DNA from: Aquimarina macrocephali JAMB N27
Lineage (GTDB): Bacteria; Bacteroidota; Bacteroidia; Flavobacteriales; Flavobacteriaceae
Length of the DNA stretch: 64,000 bases
NCBI RefSeq assembly: GCF_000520995.1
Contig: NZ_JACA01000007.1
Span: 107,063-171,062 of the forward strand
Direction of reading: 5' to 3'
The notes below the pieces were generated by a model, which searched no databases, was not told the DNA's origin, and saw only the letters and a program-made list of their open reading frames with translations. Below are positions 9,106 through 18,475 of this stretch, one piece after another. A program made the position numbers and the translations under genes. Positions within the stretch are counted from its first letter, which is position 1. Every line of letters starts with the position of its first letter.

Positions 9106-9552
9106 CTACTTAACGAAATATACTAAAAAAAGTACAAAAGCTAAAAAAATTAGTCCATTCCAGATTGTTCTAACTGCGTGTAAATTTCCCCAGTTTAGTA
9201 AATCTTTTTTAGTTTGGTCAGAATTTGGATCTACATCGTTCTCCATTAACCTTCTGTTTGTTGGCATCATATACTTCAATGTATATGGTCCATTAAGATG
9301 CATTAGCACAGAAATCCCGAACCACCACCAGTTTTTGGTTATTATTGATAAAACCAAAGCTAGTATACTCACCACAATAGACATTGATAAAACAATCTTG
9401 TGAGTTTTATCAAAAAAAGGTTTAAATACTTCTATAGCTGCTGGTCGAGTTATCATCTTTAATATCGGATGAACAATAATTGAAGAGGTTAGAGCTACTC
9501 CAAATTGTGTTCCCATTATTAAAATGATTAGTATAATTAATAAGTCTATCAT
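9106..9552 (-). CDS. DUF1772 (anthrone-oxygenase-like) membrane protein
   Basis: 148 aa with four hydrophobic segments. NGPYTLKYMMPTNRRLM and LLNWGNLHAVRTIWNGLIF are the usual DUF1772 signature. The family is often described as anthrone-oxygenase-like, but its bacterial function is unproved. It lies 21 bp downstream of the ferric-reductase-like gene in a run of four minus-strand genes starting with an AraC regulator. Confidence 0.75.
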   Translation of the reverse strand: MIDLLIILIILIMGTQFGVALTSSIIVHPILKMITRPAAIEVFKPFFDKTHKIVLSMSIVVSILALVLSIITKNWWWFGISVLMHLNGPYTLKYMMPTNRRLMENDVDPNSDQTKKDLLNWGNLHAVRTIWNGLIFLAFVLFLVYFVK

Positions 9553-9573
9553 AATATTAGTGTTTTATATTTG

Positions 9574-10884
9574 TTATCTAAATGCAAATTCTTCGTCATA
9601 AATATATTTCTTCGAAACATTTTTTTGTATTAATTGATTTGTCATATTATCCTTTAAAGATTTAGGACCACAAATTAAATATGCTTTATCTGTATAAGAA
9701 TTTAAATTTAAATTTTCTACTGTTAAATGGCCTGATTTTTTTGAACTCCATATCACAAATTCAAAATTCGGATTATCGTTTGAAATAGTTTCTAATTCTT
9801 CCTTGTAAACTGCCTCCTTTTCATTGTAAACACACCAAAACAGTTTTATTTTATTTGGATGTAAATCTTTAGAAAGTGACAAGAAAGGCGTAATTCCAAT
9901 ACCACCAGCAATCCATATTTGATCTTGCTCCTTGACATATTTTGAAGAAAAATGACCATAAGGACCCTCTACTAAAACTTGTTCTCCAATAGATAATTTT
10001 TCATTAATATCATTGGTGTAATCTCCAAGGCCTTTGATTATAATTCTTAACTCATTGTCATAAGGGTGACTACTAATAGTAAATGGATGTTGCTCTTTCT
10101 TACTAATACTTGGAAAGTTGAAAAAAGCAAATTGACCCGCAGAATACTCTAATTTATCAGCCTTGGTTTTCATTATAATCTCTGTTATTCCATGACCTAA
10201 ATTTTGAACAGTTTTAATTGTATACTTCAATTTCTTATTAAAAAGATTAAAGAGGAAAGCTCTATAAAACCATGCAGCAATACCTATAAATGACATTCCA
10301 AAAACATAAACTCTCGTAATTGGCAATTCCTTTATAAGGCTGTTCACCATTAAACCATGAATTACAGCAAGAACATAGAAAGATCCCATTAGTTTATGGA
10401 TGTTTATCCATTTATGATAAGGGATTTTTCTTTTGAAAAAAGGGACAGCCGAAAGTATAACGCCAAGTATAATTAAAATGAAAGCATAAAAGCCTAATGG
10501 TTTTCCAGGATTAAATTCTACTAAATCCCTTGGAACTACTATGAAATGTAGCAGTAATAAGACAACGGCTATCACACCAGAGCGTCTATGAATGAGATAC
10601 ATTTTATCTAATCCTCCAAATAATTTTTCTACCCATTTTGCCCGAGTTGCCATTAAAAAATTAAAGGCAAAAACTGTAACTACCCAAGATGAAAACACCT
10701 CTCCTAAAATGCGATGTGTGTTTTTCCAAGACTCGTTGGTTAATTCTCCAAAGAGTAAGGTATCTGATGACACTTCCATGAATGAGCCCTTATAAAAGTA
10801 TAAATCTACAGCCCAAAAAATGAAGTGAATGCTAATTATGATAGGAAAATATATTTCCTGTTTGAGCATTTTCATATTTATCAT
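9574..10884 (-). CDS. ferric-reductase-like transmembrane oxidoreductase with FAD/NAD module
   Basis: 436 aa. The N-terminal half has six predicted membrane helices with paired heme-ligand histidines (LIHRRSG, LLLHFIV, HKLMGSF, VIHGLM). The C-terminal half is a ferredoxin-reductase module: HPFTISSHP for FAD, GPYGHF, GGIGITPFLSL for NAD(P)H, and the closing CGP motif (LICGPKSL). It would pass electrons across the inner membrane to iron or another acceptor. It is 9 bp downstream of the lipoprotein gene, hence the same operon. Confidence 0.85.
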   Translation of the reverse strand: MINMKMLKQEIYFPIIISIHFIFWAVDLYFYKGSFMEVSSDTLLFGELTNESWKNTHRILGEVFSSWVVTVFAFNFLMATRAKWVEKLFGGLDKMYLIHRRSGVIAVVLLLLHFIVVPRDLVEFNPGKPLGFYAFILIILGVILSAVPFFKRKIPYHKWINIHKLMGSFYVLAVIHGLMVNSLIKELPITRVYVFGMSFIGIAAWFYRAFLFNLFNKKLKYTIKTVQNLGHGITEIIMKTKADKLEYSAGQFAFFNFPSISKKEQHPFTISSHPYDNELRIIIKGLGDYTNDINEKLSIGEQVLVEGPYGHFSSKYVKEQDQIWIAGGIGITPFLSLSKDLHPNKIKLFWCVYNEKEAVYKEELETISNDNPNFEFVIWSSKKSGHLTVENLNLNSYTDKAYLICGPKSLKDNMTNQLIQKNVSKKYIYDEEFAFR

Positions 10885-10893
10885 GTTTACATA

Positions 10894-11652
10894 TTAGTTT
10901 TGCTCATATTTTCCCATCCAAAATACACCAACTTCATGGATTTTGTATGTGGCAATATTATCTTTAAAAAATGGAAGGGATTCACATATAGCTTTTGCAT
11001 CTGCCTCAGAATTCGCATTAGCATAAAAAACAAAATCAGTTTCATTATTTGCTTTTTGAGTACCCTCAATATCAAAATATACATTCTCTACTTTACCTGA
11101 TTTCCATAACTCTAACATTTTATCGTTTTGTACTTGAGTTAATTCATCTGTTGGTTTGCCAGTTGTTGCCCAAACTGTAACAAAAGATTTTGTCATACCA
11201 CTTTCATGAATAGTTTTATGCTTCCTGTCTAACCATAAAGTGCCAATAGGATATAATTTATATGTTGCAATACCTTTTTTCACAACAGTTAAGTTGTTTA
11301 GAATGATTTCGGCAGATTCGTATGATTCAGCTTTTAAAGAAAAAGAAATATTAGGAAAATATGATAGTTTGCCCACTTTTGGATCACTATCATAATATGT
11401 ATTTTCAACAATGCCTTTTTTCCAAAGTGATGTTAATTCATTGGATATTGTCGTTACATTATCTGAAACTAATTGTTCATCTGTTGTTGTCCAATTCCAT
11501 ACTACAGCATAGTTGTTTTTTCCAATTTCTGAAGTTTGTGTAGATGTTGATTCTACTGTTTCAGATTCGATTTCTTTCTTTGCTTCTTTTTTGGTGTTAT
11601 TACAACCAAAAACAAGAAGACTTAGTGCTAAATAAAAGAATGTGTGTCTCAT
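10894..11652 (-). CDS. lipoprotein with two YCII/EthD-like repeats
   Basis: 252 aa. Signal peptide with lipobox LLVFGC. The mature protein contains two similar ~100-residue units: each starts VWNWTTT or VWATTGKPTDELT, has a KLWKSGKVENVYFD-like strand and ends GIATYKLYPIG or NIATYKIHEVG. This internal duplication resembles dimeric alpha-beta-barrel (YCII/muconolactone-isomerase-like) domains fused in one chain. It lies between an AraC regulator and the reductase, so it may bind a substrate of that membrane redox system (inference). Confidence 0.6.
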   Translation of the reverse strand: MRHTFFYLALSLLVFGCNNTKKEAKKEIESETVESTSTQTSEIGKNNYAVVWNWTTTDEQLVSDNVTTISNELTSLWKKGIVENTYYDSDPKVGKLSYFPNISFSLKAESYESAEIILNNLTVVKKGIATYKLYPIGTLWLDRKHKTIHESGMTKSFVTVWATTGKPTDELTQVQNDKMLELWKSGKVENVYFDIEGTQKANNETDFVFYANANSEADAKAICESLPFFKDNIATYKIHEVGVFWMGKYEQN

Positions 11653-11674
11653 AAGAAATAAATTTTTTACAAAT

Positions 11675-12433
11675 CTATTTCTTCGATATTCTTTTTAATT
11701 GTATAAAACGGTCGTTTTGTTGTTTGTGAAGTGATCTAGGTGTTTCTCCTGTATGTTTTTTAATTTCTCGAATGAAGTGAGGTTGGTCAAAAAATCCTTC
11801 TTCAGGGTAAAATTCACCTTCTCGAATTTGAAGATAAGCTTGGTAACATTTTTGAATATTTAAGTACTTCTTTAAAGAAACACCTACATATTTATTTAAG
11901 TAGCGATTAATCTGTCTATTAGTCCAATATATTTGATTAGACACTTCTATTGCAGGAATACTTCCATTCATTTTATCAAGTAGCTGTGATAGCCTAAGTT
12001 TATTTCCTGGTATTGTTTTTTGTGGTTTAATTGACTGGAGTTCCTTTTGCCACTGCTCAACGATTACTTCAAAACTAGATAAATCAAATTTATCTGCATT
12101 TAAGTAATTTAAATCCAACTGGTATATGTTTTGTATAATTGATGCAACTTCTCTATTTAAAAGAAATTCAGGTGCTAAAATTTTTAGTCTAACACCTACA
12201 GATGTGGCATTTGGTGCGAATGAAAATTCTTTTTCATCTAACCATAAACCAGTCATAAAATAAGAGATGATTTTTTGATTTTTAATCAGCATCACTATTT
12301 TAAAATAACTATCAGGAACAATGGTAGTTTTCTCTACGGTATCTGAATTGTTTTGGTGCATCCAAAAAGAATGAACGAAGTCTTTTAATTCCTCATTTGG
12401 CAGTATCTCTTTGTATGTACTTTTTTCGTTCAT
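11675..12433 (-). CDS. AraC-family transcriptional regulator
   Basis: 252 aa. The N-terminal domain (FVHSFWMHQN, VPDSYFKIV, VGVRLK) is of the AraC-associated ligand-binding type and the last ~100 residues form the double helix-turn-helix, with the second helix region GFFDQPHFIREIKKHTGETPRSL. It is the first gene of the 12.4-9.1 kb operon and probably its activator. Its start lies beside the attC-like site at 12439. Confidence 0.85.
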   Translation of the reverse strand: MNEKSTYKEILPNEELKDFVHSFWMHQNNSDTVEKTTIVPDSYFKIVMLIKNQKIISYFMTGLWLDEKEFSFAPNATSVGVRLKILAPEFLLNREVASIIQNIYQLDLNYLNADKFDLSSFEVIVEQWQKELQSIKPQKTIPGNKLRLSQLLDKMNGSIPAIEVSNQIYWTNRQINRYLNKYVGVSLKKYLNIQKCYQAYLQIREGEFYPEEGFFDQPHFIREIKKHTGETPRSLHKQQNDRFIQLKRISKK

Positions 12434-12438
12434 AATGT

Positions 12439-12494
12439 GTTACAACGATTTGAATAAGCACCTGTTTTAATGTCGTTTATTTTTTTGTTATAAG
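12439..12494 (-). repeat. attC-like site 3 (short form)
   Basis: Arms GTTACAACG and GTTATAAG at 12487. It shares the TAAGCA...GTTTTAATGTCGTTTAT interior with the site at 8699. The stop of the GNAT gene lies inside it. Confidence 0.75.
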
Positions 12495-13004
12495 TTTTTT
12501 GTCACACCAATACCAAGCAACATCTTCACTTCCAGGTTCATAAGGTGCAAATTTATCAAATTCCATCCCAACTTTTTCCATTACTCTTATAGATGCTTTA
12601 TTTTCTTTCATAGCAATTGCTATTATCCGTCCTAATTCGAGTTTATCAAATCCGTATGTCAAAATTGCGTGAGATGCTTCTGTTGCAAAACCCATCCCCC
12701 AATATTTAGATGAGAATCTATAACCAAGATCAATTTCATCAAATTCAGGCAGGTATGCTAAACCAGCCCAGCCAACAAACTGCATTCCATTTTTTAGAAA
12801 GGTAGCCCATCTTCCATATCCATACTTTTTATAGTCGTAAATTCTTGTCTGTATTGCCTGTTCCATTTCTTCTATAGATTCAACCAGAGGTTCTCCCGTA
12901 TACTTTTGTACGTCAGAATTAGAATGCAACTGAAACATTTCCTCTTTATCATCCAAAGTAATTTCCTTTAACAATAATCTTTCTGTTTCTATTAAGGTTT
13001 TCAT
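12477..13004 (-). CDS. GNAT N-acetyltransferase, RimJ/RimL type
   Basis: 175 aa. The opening ETERLLLKEIT, GYRFSSKYWGMGFATEA and the later ELGRIIAIAMKENKASIRVMEKVGM are hallmarks of RimJ/RimL-type GNAT enzymes that use acetyl-CoA; the target amine is unknown. It sits alone in a clean cassette: the box GTTATAAG at 12487 is fully complementary to CTTATAAC at 13012. Acetyltransferases are common integron cargo. Confidence 0.88.
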   Translation of the reverse strand: MKTLIETERLLLKEITLDDKEEMFQLHSNSDVQKYTGEPLVESIEEMEQAIQTRIYDYKKYGYGRWATFLKNGMQFVGWAGLAYLPEFDEIDLGYRFSSKYWGMGFATEASHAILTYGFDKLELGRIIAIAMKENKASIRVMEKVGMEFDKFAPYEPGSEDVAWYWCDKKLITKK

Positions 13005-13011
13005 TTTATTG

Positions 13012-13182
13012 CTTATAACGTTTCATATATGTGCCGTAACAGAGTAAGATATTACCTAGCCTTGACATTATTTATGCATTGATTGCTATGTTTTTTGTTT
13101 TGCAAGCTACGCCATCATAAATATACAAAGACCTTTCGGTTTAGCCTCAATCAGCTATGATCACATATAAGAGGTGTTACCC
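13012..13182 (-). repeat. attC-like site 4
   Basis: Arms CTTATAACGTTTCATATATG and CACATATAAGAGGTGTTACC. The interior belongs to a subfamily also seen at 30618 and 44083 (a ...TTACCT.GC... hairpin start and ...GCTATGATCACATA end). Confidence 0.85.
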
Positions 13183-13238
13183 AAAATTATTTATCCATTC
13201 GACTAAATTCAATTCTTTCTATTTTACAATTCCCTAAG

Positions 13239-13439
13239 TTAGTCCTTGCACTGGTGAGTTTGGTTTGGAGAAATAAACAAGGTCTTCTTTTTTATCCAAT
13301 TCCTATTTGTGTCTTTCCATAAAAATAAATCATTGATACATAGTATTAACTGAATCATTGGATGTTGATGTTCAGAAATACCTGTATTATTACTTCCTAA
13401 GAAAAGAGAAGTTTCTTTCCAGATAATTAAATGATTCAT
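13239..13439 (-). pseudogene. truncated AraC regulator (N-terminal cupin part only)
   Basis: 66 codons with a cupin-like AraC sensor start (GISEHQHPMIQLILCINDLF...SPNQTHQC), then a stop. The DNA-binding half is missing. The R boxes flanking it (GTTACCC at 13176, TTGCCAAC at 13449) do not pair, which supports a deletion that removed the 3' end of the cassette. Confidence 0.55.
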
Positions 13440-13448
13440 TTGTCAATT

Positions 13449-13589
13449 ATTGCCAACGGTCTCGTATAACCACTAGTTACGGGTATAAAGTTAATTAATT
13501 TTCAGATTAAACACTGACTTTAGTAATTCTGAGTGGATTCAGACATAGTCGAATCCGCCGTAATTGCAGTTATACATTGTTCGTAGTAG
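13449..13589 (-). repeat. attC-like site 5
   Basis: Arms TTGCCAACGGTCTCGTATAA and TTATACATTGTTCGTAG, with an inner stem CTAGTTACGG / CCGTAATTGCAG. The DoxX stop codon lies inside. Confidence 0.85.
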
Positions 13590-14037
13590 TTTGTGTTTTA
13601 GTTTTCATTTTTCTACCTAATAGTAAGTAATCTAAAGAAAAGTAACCTCCTCCACTTATTAATAAACTGGTGTAGCCAATTAAATAAATAGTACTTTTTT
13701 CTTGAAAAATAAAACCTTTTCCTCCATTAATTATCCAAGTTGCAACAATCATTGTAATAATCAATGGAACACAACTCCACCTTGTAAACAGCCCAATTAT
13801 TAAAAATAAAGAACAAAAGAATTCGGCAAACACAACAAGACTTAAACTTGTGACGATACCCACTCCCAAAGGGTCAGCAAATTCGGAACTAATTTCACTG
13901 AAATTGATAAGTCTTGGATACCCATGTAAATAAATCATAGAAAATGATATCCCAATCCTTAACATAAGTAAACCAAAACTGACACTTATTTCAGAGGTAG
14001 TCCAAATCGATTTGTTCAAAAATGATAGTGATTTCAT
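13570..14037 (-). CDS. DoxX-family membrane protein
   Basis: 155 aa, four transmembrane segments. GLLMLRIGISFSMIYLHGYPRL, FAEFFCSLFLIIGLFTRW and a C-terminal GGGYFSLDYLL match DoxX/DoxD-type proteins linked to redox or sulfur metabolism. It starts 3 bp after the dioxygenase-like gene, so the two are translationally close. Third gene of a three-gene cassette with a LytTR regulator. Confidence 0.85.
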   Translation of the reverse strand: MKSLSFLNKSIWTTSEISVSFGLLMLRIGISFSMIYLHGYPRLINFSEISSEFADPLGVGIVTSLSLVVFAEFFCSLFLIIGLFTRWSCVPLIITMIVATWIINGGKGFIFQEKSTIYLIGYTSLLISGGGYFSLDYLLLGRKMKTKTQTTTNNV

Positions 14038-14040
14038 ACC

Positions 14041-14700
14041 TTAATCTTCAAATTTTTCCAGTATAATATTCCTTGTACCTCTTAAAATATTGTTTTCATC
14101 CTTTGTTAAGGTTACAATGTTGGAGAACCCTCCGTTTCTCTCGATTTTATCTTTATATCCATTCACTCTAGGGTCATCAGAAAACCATAGTCCGGTTAGC
14201 CAATACTCAGGATAGTCAGGGGCTTCAATATTATAATGGATGTGTGCTGGTTCTCCGTCATGACTGTGATAGGGAGCAGGCCGAATAGTCTCAAGTTCAT
14301 ACCTGCCATTTGAATCTGTTTTCATCCATCCTCTCAAGTATCCATGGTATTTACCATTTCCCTTTTCATTTCCTCTTTTGGGATAGACCCCTTTAGTATT
14401 GGTGTGATGAACGTAAACAATAACATCTTTTGCAGGCGTTTTACCATCAGGGAAATATACCGTTCCCGAAATAATAAGCTTGTTTCCTGATTCTCCTTTT
14501 GGAGGGATAATGGTTCTCCAAGAAACATTTTCCGGAACTTCAAAAGTTCCGCACCAGTTACATTTTTTTTGATTGGTGCTTTCTGTGGAAATTTCTGTTT
14601 TTAAATTCTTGTCACGTTTTTTGGGGGATTGTGAACAAGCATTTAGAGTAATGAATAAACCTGCAATGCATAACGCTATTGTGCCTTTCTTATAAATCAT
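14041..14700 (-). CDS. intradiol dioxygenase-like lipoprotein
   Basis: 219 aa with lipobox LFITLNAC. The domain resembles the beta sandwich of intradiol ring-cleavage dioxygenases: GTVYFPDGKTPAKDVIVYVHH, YPKRGNEKG, RGWMKTDSNGRYELETIRPAPY and PAHIHYNI, giving candidate Fe(III) ligands (Tyr and the two His of HIH). Such exported relatives are common in Bacteroidota, and their natural substrates are unclear. Operon with DoxX downstream and LytTR upstream. Confidence 0.8.
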   Translation of the reverse strand: MIYKKGTIALCIAGLFITLNACSQSPKKRDKNLKTEISTESTNQKKCNWCGTFEVPENVSWRTIIPPKGESGNKLIISGTVYFPDGKTPAKDVIVYVHHTNTKGVYPKRGNEKGNGKYHGYLRGWMKTDSNGRYELETIRPAPYHSHDGEPAHIHYNIEAPDYPEYWLTGLWFSDDPRVNGYKDKIERNGGFSNIVTLTKDENNILRGTRNIILEKFED

Positions 14701-14795
14701 TGTTTTAAATTTTATTGAACATCAAAAGTCCAAAAAATCTAATGTATTGAAAAGGCAACCACCTGTAAATAGGCTTACTGGAGTGGTTTTAGAAC

Positions 14796-15617
14796 TTAGT
14801 GGTTTAATAGTTCACTCCAATTTTGACGATAGTGTCTGCTGAACCTTATGGATTGGCCATTGGATAAAACACCATCATAATCACCATTCTTTCTTGATTT
14901 TAATTCTGTTATGTGGTTTTTATTGATAATTACTGAACGATGAACTCTTAAAAAGGTTTGAGGGTCTAATAAGTCTCCTAGTTTTTTTAAACTCTCATCA
15001 TGCAAAATTTTTTGACCAGTTGTATGTATCATTGTATAGGGTCTGTCTGTTTCAATAAATAGGATTGTAAAAATGTCAATCTTTACTCTACGAATACCAT
15101 TTTTAACAGTAATGGTCTTATTGGTCTTTTGATTTTGGAAGTTTTTGTTTAACTGTTTTTTTCTTTTAAGATAGTCAAAAACAAAAGGACTAAATAAATA
15201 GACAATAATTGTTATATGTAATTGATTTGAGACTACATTTTTAAGTATTGTTAAAAAACGGTGAGGTACAGAATAGATAAGATTACTTCCTAAAATAAAA
15301 ATTGAAGTAAAAATAAATATATGTAGTACACTAAATATAAATCCAGTACTTAAAGAGTAAAGTACTTTGCTAGTTAGGGATTTGAATTGAACTTTATTGT
15401 AAAAGAAATTTGCAATTTTTATAAATGGAATAAATAAAAGCCAATAAATATTATAGAGCATAGTATCAGTCCAATAAAAACCAGTAGGTTTAATTTTGGA
15501 GAAAACGTAGTCCTGAAAAATTGCTAACCCATAAAGTACAACACAAAATACAACCAATGTTCCAAAATTTGGATGTAGGAGTTTGTTTATTGTTTTATTA
15601 AGTTTTTGTTTTATCAC
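14796..15617 (-). CDS. LytTR-family DNA-binding membrane regulator
   Basis: 273 aa. About four transmembrane helices in the first 150 residues, then a LytTR domain (IDIFTILFIETDRPYTMIH, LDPQTFLRVHRSVIINKNHI). No receiver domain, so it senses via the membrane part. It is the first gene of its cassette and probably regulates the dioxygenase/DoxX pair below. Confidence 0.85.
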   Translation of the reverse strand: MIKQKLNKTINKLLHPNFGTLVVFCVVLYGLAIFQDYVFSKIKPTGFYWTDTMLYNIYWLLFIPFIKIANFFYNKVQFKSLTSKVLYSLSTGFIFSVLHIFIFTSIFILGSNLIYSVPHRFLTILKNVVSNQLHITIIVYLFSPFVFDYLKRKKQLNKNFQNQKTNKTITVKNGIRRVKIDIFTILFIETDRPYTMIHTTGQKILHDESLKKLGDLLDPQTFLRVHRSVIINKNHITELKSRKNGDYDGVLSNGQSIRFSRHYRQNWSELLNH

Positions 15618-15632
15618 CTCTTTTTGAGAGTT

Positions 15633-15766
15633 ACTACCAACGTGTTTGTATATGGAAAGTTGCGTGTTTGTGTGCGAAGAATTTCCTTCGGAAATTCACA
15701 CGTAGCAAACGTACAACGACCTTTGCTTAATTCTAACTCCTGCAATTTTTTATACTGTATTGGCAA
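15633..15766 (-). repeat. attC-like site 6
   Basis: Arms ACTACCAACGTGTTTGTATA and TATACTGTATTGGCAAC, with an internal hairpin GAATTTCC-TTC-GGAAATTC. The left box pairs across the three-gene cassette with GTTCGTAGTAG at 13579 (10 of 11 including one wobble). Confidence 0.82.
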
Positions 15767-15773
15767 CTGGTTT

Positions 15774-16169
15774 TTATTTTATTTTAACTGAACCTGAACA
15801 AACATCTCCTTCCTCAACTCCAATTAACCAAACTTTTAATTTTTCAATTCGCTCTTCAGTCAGTTCTTTCAAAAAATAAGAAACGCACATTGGGTAAACA
15901 CTTCCATACTCGGTTTGTTTATTTTTAACAGGGAATTTCATTTCCAATTCAGCATCTCTGTAAGAAATCCAAATTCTTTGTGTTTTTTTAAGTCGGTCAA
16001 TAAAAATTGTGTCAGATTTATATTCTGTCAGTATATTTTGATAAACTTCATTAAGTTCTATATCCGCTTTTTGATATTCGTTATTCGCATCTTTATTCAT
16101 TTCCGATTGAGTCTGCGAAAAACAAGTCAATTTAAAAGTCAAAAATAATATTAAAAATAATCGGTTCAT
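15774..16169 (-). CDS. exported DUF1311/LprI-like protein
   Basis: 131 aa with signal peptide. The mature chain has the DUF1311 pattern: ANNEYQKADIELNEVYQ, FIDRLKKTQRIWISYRDAELEM and two cysteines (CVSYF, GDVCSG). Family members include the lysozyme-inhibitor-like LprI. It sits alone in a cassette with perfectly complementary 9-nt ends (ATTGGCAAC at 15758, GTTGCCAAT at 16196), both with A/T in place of the usual G/C at the outer position. Confidence 0.75.
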   Translation of the reverse strand: MNRLFLILFLTFKLTCFSQTQSEMNKDANNEYQKADIELNEVYQNILTEYKSDTIFIDRLKKTQRIWISYRDAELEMKFPVKNKQTEYGSVYPMCVSYFLKELTEERIEKLKVWLIGVEEGDVCSGSVKIK

Positions 16170-16195
16170 TTTTCAGTGTTTTGTTTCTTTAGCTT

Positions 16196-16392
16196 GTTGC
16201 CAATGCTTCGAGTAAGAAATGTAGGGCAATTGATAAGCGATACAATTCGGATTGGTACTAAGCCAAATATAAATATTTTGCTTTTATCTTTTTCTCATAA
16301 ACGTCAAATTTTATATTTGGCGACTTTACAAATAACATAGACCTTTGGATTAAGCACAAAAAACTTATGTTTTCTTATACATTGTTGGCAAC
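16196..16392 (-). repeat. attC-like site 7 (long)
   Basis: Arms GTTGCCAATGCTTCGAGTAA and TTATACATTGTTGGCAAC. The interior holds the hairpin CCAAATATAAA / TTTATATTTGGCG. Nearly the same interior occurs in sites 18097 and 40599 (GTAAGAAATGTAGGGCAATT core). Confidence 0.88.
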
Positions 16393-16453
16393 TTGCTTTT
16401 AAGTTCTGCTTGGTTTTAGTCTATTGATTTAACTTGTCTATTTAAGCTAAATA

Positions 16454-17932
16454 TTAATTCTTTTCAGCCTTTTTCTTTCTAATTACTATTATGACCAAAA
16501 TAAGCAAGAGCAAACAAAATAGAATGAAACTATCCCCAATCATAGAATATATTGTCTTCGTTCCTTTTGTCGGTAGTTGTGTTATCAGTACTTTATCATT
16601 ATCGGTAAAATGATCCATTTCACTAATCACTTTTCCTGTATAATCTGTGCCAATTGATAGACCAAGACTAGTTTGACGAATAAAATTAAAACCTTGCTCA
16701 ATCGCTCTAAATTTTGACATATCTGTATGAATTGGGTCAATTTCTTTCCAATCATTGCTTGGGGCTAACAGAATGTCAGAGCCCTTCGCCTCTTTTAAAT
16801 AATTTGGAAAATCCATATCGAAGCATATTGCCCCTGCAATAGTTCCGTACTCAGTTTCTATTTTTTGGATTCCAGTAGCTTTATTATTGCTAATTGAGGT
16901 CTCTGCACCAGGAACTGAAATACCTTTCCAATAATCAATGACTTTTTTTCCGTCGTTGTCGAATAAAACAAATTTATTTTCAAGAAATTTAGTATTTAAA
17001 GGGTCGATTACTGCTACTCCTAAACCCAAATAGAAGTTTTGCTTTAACGCTACTTGGCTTGCTTTTTCATAAAGCTCCTTTTCATCTTCTTTTAATATTA
17101 TACTATTGCCTTCTGCCCAAAAAACTATTTTTGCTCCAGCTTCTGCCTCTTTAACACTTCTATCAAATAAATTTTGATTCAATTTAGATGTGTTTTTTCT
17201 AGTTTCTACTTTAACATCATTTTCAGTTTCTTTGTTGTTTAATCCTTGAATATCAACCAAAACTTTAAGACTATCTAATGCAGAAATAGAAGCTATTCTA
17301 ATAGTTTCAGAATTGGGTTTTTGAAATTGCACACGATAACCACCATAAATGAATGTTAAACCTAAAACTATACTATAAATAAGTGCTCCTTTTTTTACAT
17401 TTCTCCAGTCATTTCTTTGCTCATAAACCCAATTACTAACAGAGGCAAACCAAGTAATTAAAAATGTAATATAACCCATCCCAAAAACAGAAATAGATTG
17501 TAATAGAACATTTTGTGTTTGCTGTGAATATGCGAAATGACCCCAAGTGCCATATTGATTAAATAGGTGATAAACATATTCAATTAAAACAACTGAACAT
17601 GGAAATATTAAGGTGCTTAAAAAGGATTTTCTTTTTTTTGAAAAAAATGAATCAATTAAATATGGTAATGAAGCAAGCAAACCAAAAATTGTAGAAATAA
17701 TAATAGAGACAATAAGAGGTAAAAAAGGGACGACATCAAAGCCAATAAAATAACCTACTGTTATTACCAAGAAGGCTAGTAAAAACCCTTGCCATCTCTT
17801 TAATTTCCGAACAGCAAAAAGAAGCATTGCTATAAAAATCCAAATGGCAAAGAAGACAGCATATTGTCCGTTAGAAAATACAGAGAATAATAATAAGATT
17901 GATACGAATGTTATTTTTCTAGTAAGTTTCAT
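16454..17932 (-). CDS. apolipoprotein N-acyltransferase-like membrane protein (Lnt/CN-hydrolase)
   Basis: 492 aa. About seven transmembrane helices in the first 200 residues (including YGTWGHFAYSQQ, typical of Lnt), then a carbon-nitrogen hydrolase domain with the Glu (VFWAEGNSI), Lys (DYWKGISVPGAE) and Cys (GAICFDMDFPNYL) catalytic elements, and a final membrane helix. This is the Lnt layout, which adds the third acyl chain to lipoproteins. As a cassette gene it is probably an accessory copy; its housekeeping counterpart is not in the window. Confidence 0.82.
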   Translation of the reverse strand: MKLTRKITFVSILLLFSVFSNGQYAVFFAIWIFIAMLLFAVRKLKRWQGFLLAFLVITVGYFIGFDVVPFLPLIVSIIISTIFGLLASLPYLIDSFFSKKRKSFLSTLIFPCSVVLIEYVYHLFNQYGTWGHFAYSQQTQNVLLQSISVFGMGYITFLITWFASVSNWVYEQRNDWRNVKKGALIYSIVLGLTFIYGGYRVQFQKPNSETIRIASISALDSLKVLVDIQGLNNKETENDVKVETRKNTSKLNQNLFDRSVKEAEAGAKIVFWAEGNSIILKEDEKELYEKASQVALKQNFYLGLGVAVIDPLNTKFLENKFVLFDNDGKKVIDYWKGISVPGAETSISNNKATGIQKIETEYGTIAGAICFDMDFPNYLKEAKGSDILLAPSNDWKEIDPIHTDMSKFRAIEQGFNFIRQTSLGLSIGTDYTGKVISEMDHFTDNDKVLITQLPTKGTKTIYSMIGDSFILFCLLLLILVIIVIRKKKAEKN

Positions 17933-18096
17933 TTTTCTATTTATTAAATTAATATTGGTGCAATATCAATTTAATCTCTCCAACCAAGTAGTTGTTTTTG
18001 CTGAAGTATCGTTTGGCTTAGTTGAATTGTAAAATGTACATCTTGATTTTATTTATTACCTTCATTTTAATCTTAGTTCGGATATTTCTTTAGCTT
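17933..18096. other. gene start region, nothing recognised
   Basis: AT-rich sequence upstream of the Lnt-like gene, before the attC-like site at 18097. I see no gene or clear motif. Confidence 0.4.
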
Positions 18097-18252
18097 GCTG
18101 CTAACGTTTCGTGTAAGAAATGTAGGGCAGTTGATAAGCCATACAATTCGGGTTGGTACTAAGTCAAATATGAATATTAGGTGACTTTACAAATAACACA
18201 GACCTTTGGATTAAACACAAAAACCTATCTTTTCTTACATATTGTTATTTTC
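18097..18252 (-). repeat. attC-like site 8
   Basis: Arms GCTGCTAACGTTTCGTGTAA and TTACATATTGTTATTTTC. The interior is nearly identical to site 16196 but lacks the AT-rich hairpin insert. This is the last complete site before the non-cassette block. Confidence 0.85.
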
Positions 18253-18475
18253 TGTAGCAACACGTAAAGAGTAAGCAATTAATTTTTTGAGTCTGTCTTT
18301 TATCTGATTGAGTAAAGCTCACCGTAACAGTCACGTCAGAGTCAAGTGCGTCTTCGCGTACCAGCTAGAAAACCTGTTGTAATGAAAAGCTTTAGTTATT
18401 GATTAAAAAATAGTATTCTAAAGTGTCATATTTTGAAAACTATGGTAACTAAAATAGTAAAGACAAGCTTTAACA
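18253..18475. promoter_or_regulatory. upstream region of the sigma-factor operon
   Basis: 223 bp without a gene. A possible -7 element, TATTTTG at about 18431 (TCATATTTTGA), lies 40 bp upstream of the sigma factor start with a TTG about 20 bp earlier. The match to TAnnTTTG is imperfect. Confidence 0.3.
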